This document shows positions 58,101 to 64,000 of a stretch of DNA of 64,000 nt, piece after piece; the stretch's first letter is position 1; each line of letters starts with the position of its first letter. The stretch lies in contig JANAVB010016200.1 of NCBI GenBank assembly GCA_029216955.1, forward strand, positions 1,097,675 through 1,161,674. The letters are read 5' to 3'. The notes below the pieces were generated by a model. That model searched no databases, had not been told where the DNA came from, and was given only the letters and a program-made list of their open reading frames with translations. Made by a program: the position numbers and the translations under genes. This DNA is from Iris pallida (taxonomy: Eukaryota > Streptophyta > Magnoliopsida > Asparagales > Iridaceae).

Positions 58101-58381
58101 AGATGCACTTGCCTAAACCTTCCACTCTCAGGTTGGTGGAGAAGTAATGGTGGGGAAGAAGAAGAGTTAATGAGGAGAGAGAAGTGTTTGGTGGGATATT
58201 TAATGAAGAGGGTGGTGGTAGGTGGGAGTGGTTTGGTTCACATAAAATCAAGCAAAACCGAACCATGAAAAACCAAGCCGAACCAAGTCAAGTCGGGCCG
58301 AACCAAACAAGGAGACATGCAATACGGGTCTAAATACGTTCATGTATACCAAAATACGTAATACGAATAATGGTCATCACA
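55135..58381 (-). repeat. E5 5' LTR
   Basis: 3247 bp, with TG/CA ends (TGTAACG on the plus strand, ATCACA at the far end). A duplicated block around GGACCGGGGTTGTAACCC occurs at about 55820-55880 and 55985-56045. A zone of ATGCGGCC words covers 56715-57900. The end near 55135 (CCCAGAACCAGAATACTGG) is shared with E3 and E4. Confidence 0.9.
56715..57900. repeat. Dispersed ATGCGGCCAAG repeat zone in E5 LTR
   Basis: More than twenty copies of atgcggcc or atgcggct, often followed by aagtgctggtac or aattaatgc, interspersed with ATGCATTAAATAATGCA words. The spacing is irregular, so it is a degenerate repeat field. Its outer end is also present in the 3' LTR remnant at 37003-37110. Confidence 0.8.
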
Positions 58382-59413
58382 CAAACACAACCCAAGTGAC
58401 CTACGGCACTCAGAAAGAACGTGCCCAGGCTTCCCGCAATGAGAACATCCAATAGATGAAGACGACCTCTGTTGCTGAGGTTGCATCTGAGATGACTGCT
58501 GAAAGGAAGCTGCTGGAACTGCTCCTCTAGGTGATCCAGTCTCCAATATCCTAACTGCTGGTGTTGGTGCTGACGACTAGAGAGAAGATCCCCTCTGAAT
58601 ATGAGACCTCTTCTGACCTCCGACTCTATCAACGATCGTCTGCGAGGTGTACTCATGCCTCCTCGTCGCCCTCATCACTGCATCAAAAGTCTGGAACTTA
58701 TGCTGCTCAACTGTCAGTATGATCTTCAGGTGAAGCCCCTGCTGGAACCTTCTTGCCCGGTCCAACTCGGTCGCCACTAAGGAAGGGGCAAACCGACTGA
58801 GCCTGCTAAACTCTGCCGCATAGCCGTCGACGGTCCTGCTCATCTGTCGCAAGCCAATGAACCTCTGCTGCATATCATAACGCCACACCACCTCAAAATA
58901 GCGAGTCTGAAACCTCTCGCTAAAATTAACCCAGGCTACTGATGCCCTAAGAGACACCTCATGAGCCGTCCACCAGTCGCGGGCCAAATCCAAGAGCTGC
59001 AACCTGACAATTGCCACACGCTCCCTAGCTGGAATCCCTGTCGCCTCCAGAATGGCCTCAGTATCCTGAAGCCACGCATCAGACGCAATAGCATCCTCTG
59101 TACCAAAGAAGTACGGGGGATGAAGACGCCTGAAGCTGCTCGCAGAATTGTAGACCTTAGCACCACCCCTCTCCAAAGCCGTCTGGACAGAATGGGTGAG
59201 GATATCACTCTGACACTGCTGCGACGTCATAAAATCTCTCAAAATATCCACCAGTGCTTGAACAAAACCCTCTGGCTGCTCTGGCTGAACTGGAACTGCT
59301 GGCTGAACAGGAGGAGCTGGCGACTCTGCCCTTCGGTCCACTCTAGACGCTGCTCCCGAATGTTGAGGATGCTCCTTCTGAACCGACGAAACTTAAGGAC
59401 GCTGATCTGCCAT
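58382..59413 (-). pseudogene. E4 gag, truncated by the E5 insertion
   Basis: The likely ATG is at 59413; a stop follows after six codons (near 59395), then a long frame reads to 58577 and, past one TAG, to 58382. The capsid core has SFRRLHPPYFFGTEDAIASD and LDLARDWWTAHEVS and matches the E3 and E5 gag domains. A knuckle CSHCGKPGHVLSEC is intact. The frame is cut at the second knuckle by the E5 LTR at 58381. No protease or polymerase from E4 remains. Confidence 0.82.
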
Positions 59414-59654
59414 CGGCAAAGTCCGAACAGGCCGATCAGAAGGACCAGGAATGGTGCCCCTAAAAATTTAAGGACACAAGGATCAGGTCGAGGGAACAGG
59501 AAAGATCAACGATCAAAGCAGATATCAGGTCAAATATCAAAGGTAGAGAGTAATACGAAGGATATCAATGGAGAAGAATTTATGACTGAGATAACTACCA
59601 GCAACCCCCACATATCTGATAAATCAGACCTGCATGGGCCACCACTAAAACCTA

Positions 59655-62649
59655 TATCATGCCCCAGAACCAGAATACTGGCAAGTAGGGACGGACCAGG
59701 CCAGCTACGAATACCAAAGTACTCCAGTACTCCGAAATAACGTATAAGTTGTATAGATGGGGGTCACTGCTACAAACCAACAGTCAATCCTAGGTCACAT
59801 AATCCTAGATATCTCAGTCTCAGACAAGAAGTAAGGTACTAGAATATGATCATCATGCATATAAGACAGTAAAGCATCCCAAACTATAATATATAGATGA
59901 TCATGAAGCTAGTAATACAAAATGAAGAACTAGCAAGACTAAGTAATACATTATCAGCTCTAGCTGCAGTCTAGAAATATAACATCATGTCTAAGCCCGT
60001 AGGCCAAATGTCAAGTCCAAAATACGAGCTAAACACGTGCTCGGTGGCTAAACGCCTCAAAAAGAATATATACAGAAAAGAGTGGGTAAGAGAAAGAACA
60101 CCCACTCAAGTCCCCTGGTGCTCTGGGTGGTCACCATCGAGTGGAAGGTCCGGAAGATCCTCGGGCTCCTCAACTAAATCTGGTCAATGCAAAACCAGTA
60201 GGGTCAGACCCCCAATAGCAAGTACCACAAAGGAAGCCAAACTATGAACTAAAACCAGCATGCAATTCATAGCAACGGATAAAGACAGAAATCATTATAA
60301 GCAAATCGAGACTCGTGCGCGACCAATGCACTTATCCCGAAAATAGAAAAGACAATGAGTAAAACAACATGTAGCATAAGGTAAAGGACATGTGACATAA
60401 TGTAAACTATGGACATGTGAATTAAACTGAGCATGTAAGATAACTGAAACATGTAAGATAACTAGAACGTGTGAGCATATGGTGAAGCCGAGCATGTAGT
60501 AGGAAGAATAGCATGTAAGGAATGACAGAAAGCTAAGTACTGCAATAAGATAAACTGGAGTAAGACTAGACTAGACAGGAATGGACTCCATCTATCAATC
60601 ACGGCCAAGCAATGAGTATGGCTTGATACTTTAGCTAACTAGGGTTGCCATAATCCTAATTACTAACACATGCAAGTTTGAGAAATCCAAGTCCAGTTAC
60701 CTGCATGCTACTTCCTGAATGATCCAAGCCAAAAAGAAAAGAAGTACAGCAGACACACTGTAGTATGATACATGTGTCCTAAAGAGGTGCCCCACTCGAC
60801 GGTGTGCTGCAAGAGTGCTCATCATGACAGATAGCTCCAAATCCCATGTATATATATATATAAGACCAAGACCAAAGGGGCAACAGGTAACCAAAAAAGT
60901 CTCCAATAATCTAGGTAATCAAGCGAGTTTAGTCCTTAACATTTTCTTGTTGGATTCTGGGTGTGGCATTCTGCAGGATCCATCCTAGACATGAGGCATG
61001 CAAGACTGGACAAGACAAGCAAGATTGTGCACTACAACAAGCCACAACAAGACATGATAATATCAAGACAAGAGTGCGCTACGACGAGCCACTATCAAGG
61101 AACTAAACATATACTAGAATCAAGAGTGCGCCATGACAGGCCACTATCATGTAAGCAAGAAGGACATATATCATGAGTGCGCCACGACAGGCCACTGTTT
61201 AGTAAGCAAGAAGGCATGGCAACAATTATCATAGCTTGTAAGAAAAAATCTATCAAAAGACATATCATGGCATGTGGGAAAGAATAATGAAAGCTAAGTA
61301 CATTTTATAAAAAAATGATTGAACATGTGCTAGTGTCAAGTGTATATAGGGTGTACAATCATTTTAACTATGCAAGATCATCTTATCATGTTAAAAAATC
61401 ATTATAGTCAAAGACAATATGAAAAACGGACAAAATGGGCAGAAACGGGCAAAAACAGCATAAAATGGCATACCGACGGTATACCGGCCTAAAGACAGAA
61501 AGTTTTTGGTACAAAAATCGGCATACCGGCGGAATACACCGACATACCGTCAGTATACCGATTTTTCAAACAGCAACAAAATTCATATTTTTGCCAAAAC
61601 TTGTTTCGGCCATAAAAACTTTATTTTAAATCGAAATTCGGACTTTCAAAAGTCAAAATTGCATAGAATTGAATTCCCTACAACATAGAACTATTAGATT
61701 TCACAAATTCAAAGATTTGATATATCAATATCTCAAAATACTCCAAAATAGAGGTTCTCGGGATACCGAAACGGGTTTCGATTGCCACCAAACTCAAAAT
61801 CCATGTATACTAGGTAGGTAAGAACCTCATATATATATATGTGACCAAGATCCATGATGATAACTCTAGTATCACTCTTGATACCAAGTTTTCTACTAAG
61901 TCACTATTGGGTTTTTAACAGAAAATCAAATCTTGCTTAAACGAATTTTTGGAAACATGCATATATACGAGAATCACCAGGAAAACATATTTAACAAAAT
62001 GAGTTTAGGAAAATTCTAAGCATTTAATACCAAGGAAAATAAAAATGACAATAAATTACTATTATTCAAGAATTTGGCAAGATGTACTTGCCTAGGTTAA
62101 GCTCCAAGCCTAATCTTCTACTCCACCACCAAGAGGGGTACGAAACCACACTCTAGACCTCAAGGCCAAGCTCTTGGCAAGCTCCAAGGGGGAGAGAAGG
62201 GAAGAAGAAATGAAGAGAGAGTGAAGAGAATGAAAAGAGAGAGGAGAGAGAAAGTGAAATGGTATATATAGAAGGGGAGAATTAATCTTAGCCGTTGGAT
62301 CATGATCCATGTGAAGATCTAAGTCAATCCTAACCATCCAAAGAAAACCAAGTATCCATTGGATAATAGGGAGCATCTTCACTATTCACGAAAATATCTA
62401 AATACTATTCACGAAAATATTCGAAATACTATTCATGAAAATATCCGAAATAGAAAATATCTAAAGTGTAGAAAATTTGTCCAGGCGGTATGCCATCGGT
62501 ATACACCGGTATACTGGCGGTATGCCGGCCAAGGAAAAAATCTATAAGTTGAAAAAAATTTAAAGCATTCCGAAAACTAAGAAAATATGAAATACAGTAC
62601 AAAATACGTATCCGTATATAAATACTAATACTGTGAGACGAGTCTCACA
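59655..62649 (-). repeat. E4 5' LTR
   Basis: 2995 bp. Its terminal TG has mutated to TA (59655-59656, read on the plus strand), so the outer dinucleotide is lost. The minus-strand TATA box is at 62263-62270. On the minus strand the LTR is followed by GGTTTTAGTGGTGGCCCATG, the leader block shared with E3, E5 and E6. Confidence 0.9.
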
Positions 62650-63789
62650 GTCCATGAAGAGATTTTCCAGCTACATGCAGTCCCATTATCTGGGCGCTCT
62701 AATTGGACTTGTAGCCTACCGTCGAGTAGGGCACATTTCCAGCACACTATCATGTGTTGCACCCCTAAGTCACCTAATCCAACTCTCTCAACTTGTGACC
62801 GGATAACCAGGATTAAGTCTACAGGGCTTGTAGTTGTTGGAATATCTCAATGTATCTTGCTAGTAACTAGGCTTGTGATAACCCTAGTTAGTTAAAGTAT
62901 CAAGCCGTACTCTTTGCTTGGCCGTAAATGTTGGATGGAGTCCAATCCTGTCTAGTCTTGTCTAGATCCAATACATGGCCATCTCAGGACATGCTTGCTT
63001 ACGCTTTACTCTTAGCAATAAATGGCTAGAGACCCGGTTCTGTTCAGGCGAAGGGTTACAACCCCGGTCCTTGTTTGGTTTAAGGATTGTAACCTGGCTT
63101 CCGGAATAGTTTCTCGTCCTCTCGTCATTTGTTGCCTTATTTATATTTCATGTTTTTCTATTACTATTCTTGTTTATGTTCTGACATGCTGGTTTTAGTT
63201 CTTAAGTGAAGCCTCCCTTGTGGCACTTGCTCTTTCTGGGTCTGACCTAGCTGGTTTTGTATGGCCAGATTTCGGAGTAGCACCTGAAGATCTTCCAGCC
63301 TTCCAGCTAGATGGTGAACACTAGGCGCAACCTTGGTAATGAGTAGATTTTATTTTTCTCTTCCACTCTATTGTAAATTATTCGTTTGAGACGTTTAGCC
63401 GTCGAGCAAGTGTTAGCTCGTGTTAAATTTACATTCCTGTCGGTCTAAGGGCTGTAACATGATTGACAAATCCTAGGGTTGATCATATATGAGTTAAACT
63501 CTTGCTAGTCTTCGTATTTTGTATGACTAGCTTCATGATCATCTGAATATGTAATGTATGGGACGCCTTACTTTGTATGTCTGATGATCTACCATCTTGT
63601 TACATTTACTTGCTTGCTTGAGATTGAGACACTAGACTTGTTCTTGACCATAAGTGACTATTGGCTTGTAGTAAAACCCTCATGCATCTAGACAGCCGTA
63701 ACCGTACATCGAGGTGGGTTACACTTCAATGTACGTAGCTGGCTGTGTCTGTCCCCCGCTCTCCAGTATTCTGGTTCTGGGACGTGACA
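62650..63789 (+). repeat. E3 3' LTR, second segment
   Basis: The LTR resumes after the second copy of GTCCA (62650-62654) and runs to GTGACA at 63789. It matches 26502-27641 of the 5' LTR. The two segments sum to 2587 bp, close to the 2553 bp of the partner. Confidence 0.92.
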
Positions 63790-63794
63790 ACCAG

Positions 63795-64000
63795 TGATCG
63801 CACATATAAGATAGTAGCAGGCTCACCTATTGTCTTATGCAGGTAATAAGTATTATCTCTGTTTTTATGCAGGGACGAGCACGGCCGTGGTAAGAACTGT
63901 GATAAATCATTATATTTTACTGTATGCTTTATTACTTCAAAGATGGCTATCGATATGAACTGAATTCATTTAGTTCTAAATAGAAAGAAAACTCTAAAGC
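63795..64000 (+). other. Continuation of the E2 leader after the nest
   Basis: After the second ACCAG the sequence continues for 206 bp without an ORF (GT/TA-rich, with repeated TATGCAGG words). It joins the leader broken at 25088, so the downstream copy of the E2 family continues beyond the window. The window ends here. Confidence 0.65.

Larger units (their letters stand above)
37003..58381 (-). mobile_element. E5: Tekay-type element inserted in the E4 gag, 3' LTR truncated
   Basis: The 5' LTR (minus strand) is 55135-58381. Gag is at 53588-54960, pol at 37791-41067, and the 3' LTR is a 622-bp remnant at 37003-37624. Gag and pol are split by E7 with E6 inside it. The remnant corresponds to the outer end of the 5' LTR (about 57757-58381), so more than 2.6 kb of the LTR is missing where it meets the E4 purine tract. 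The flanking target duplication is therefore lost on one side. Confidence 0.87.
34064..62649 (-). mobile_element. E4: Tekay-type element inserted in the E3 3' LTR, internally deleted
   Basis: The element begins TGTCATGCCCC on the plus strand and ends CTCACA, with a perfect 5-bp target duplication GTCCA (34059-34063, 62650-62654). It lies on the minus strand: 5' LTR 59655-62649, gag 59413-58382, 3' LTR 34064-36982 with its purine tract at 36983-37002. The whole pol and the end of gag are absent because E5 inserted in gag and a later deletion removed the rest. Its LTR end resembles those of E3 and E5. Confidence 0.9.
25089..63789 (+). mobile_element. E3: Tekay-type Ty3/gypsy element, outer shell of the nest
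   Basis: Perfect terminal inverted hexamers TGTCAC/GTGACA and a perfect 5-bp target duplication ACCAG (25084-25088 and 63790-63794) define the element. The left LTR is 25089-27641; the right LTR begins at 32617 and is split by E4 into 32617-34063 and 62650-63789. Without E4 the element is about 10.1 kb. Gag-pol lies at 27799-32451 on the plus strand. The C-terminal CHDII-type motif after integrase places it in the Tekay chromoviruses. Confidence 0.93.

Noticed and set aside
1..64000. Host genes, tRNA, rRNA or CRISPR
   Set aside because: I found no protein other than retrotransposon products or element-borne ORFs, no tRNA cloverleaf, no rRNA signature and no array of direct repeats with spacers.

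Overview
This window is plant nuclear DNA made almost wholly of LTR retrotransposons, with no recognisable single-copy host gene, rRNA, tRNA or CRISPR. Three lineages point to a flowering plant with a repeat-rich genome: Ty3/gypsy Tekay-type chromoviruses, a Ty3/gypsy Tat-type element with two RNase H domains, and a Ty1/copia SIRE/Maximus-like 3' end. The species cannot be named from sequence alone.

Layout. (1) 1-2847: the 3' end of a plus-strand SIRE-like copia element, with an extra ORF between pol and the 3' LTR. (2) 2848-4447: AT-rich sequence I could not assign. (3) 4448-21206: E1, a 16.8 kb Tat-type element on the minus strand with LTRs of 829 and 822 bp. One reading frame of about 2966 codons (ORF1-gag-PR-RT-RNH-aRNH-INT) runs from 20382 down to 11485, broken only by nonsense codons. 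Between INT and the 3' LTR lies an opposite-strand, intron-containing gene (5556-10337, plant mobile domain) and a second small antisense ORF (11080-11379). (4) 21234-24949: E2, a badly decayed Tekay element with two plus-strand LTRs. Its right LTR is followed by its own tRNA-iMet-like primer site and leader, which continue at 63795. (5) 25084-63794: a nest inside that E2 leader.

The nest, outermost first: E3 (Tekay, plus, 25089-63789, target duplication ACCAG); in its 3' LTR, E4 (Tekay, minus, 34064-62649, GTCCA); in the E4 gag, E5 (Tekay, minus, 37003-58381; its 3' LTR and the rest of E4 are cut by a deletion); in the E5 protease, E7 (copia-like solo LTR, 41068-53587, AATAG); in E7, E6 (Tekay, minus, 41688-52932, ATATC). 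Four of the five insertions have a perfect 5-bp duplication, so the insertion order is readable directly. E3, E4 and E5 have related LTR ends; E6 belongs to a different Tekay subfamily and is the youngest.

No element looks autonomous. Each carries nonsense codons, and several carry frameshifts or lost catalytic residues. The most unusual content is the antisense plant-mobile-domain gene inside E1, the extra ORF of the SIRE-like element, the recurrent TGCGCA word across E1, and the lineage-specific minisatellites inside LTRs.
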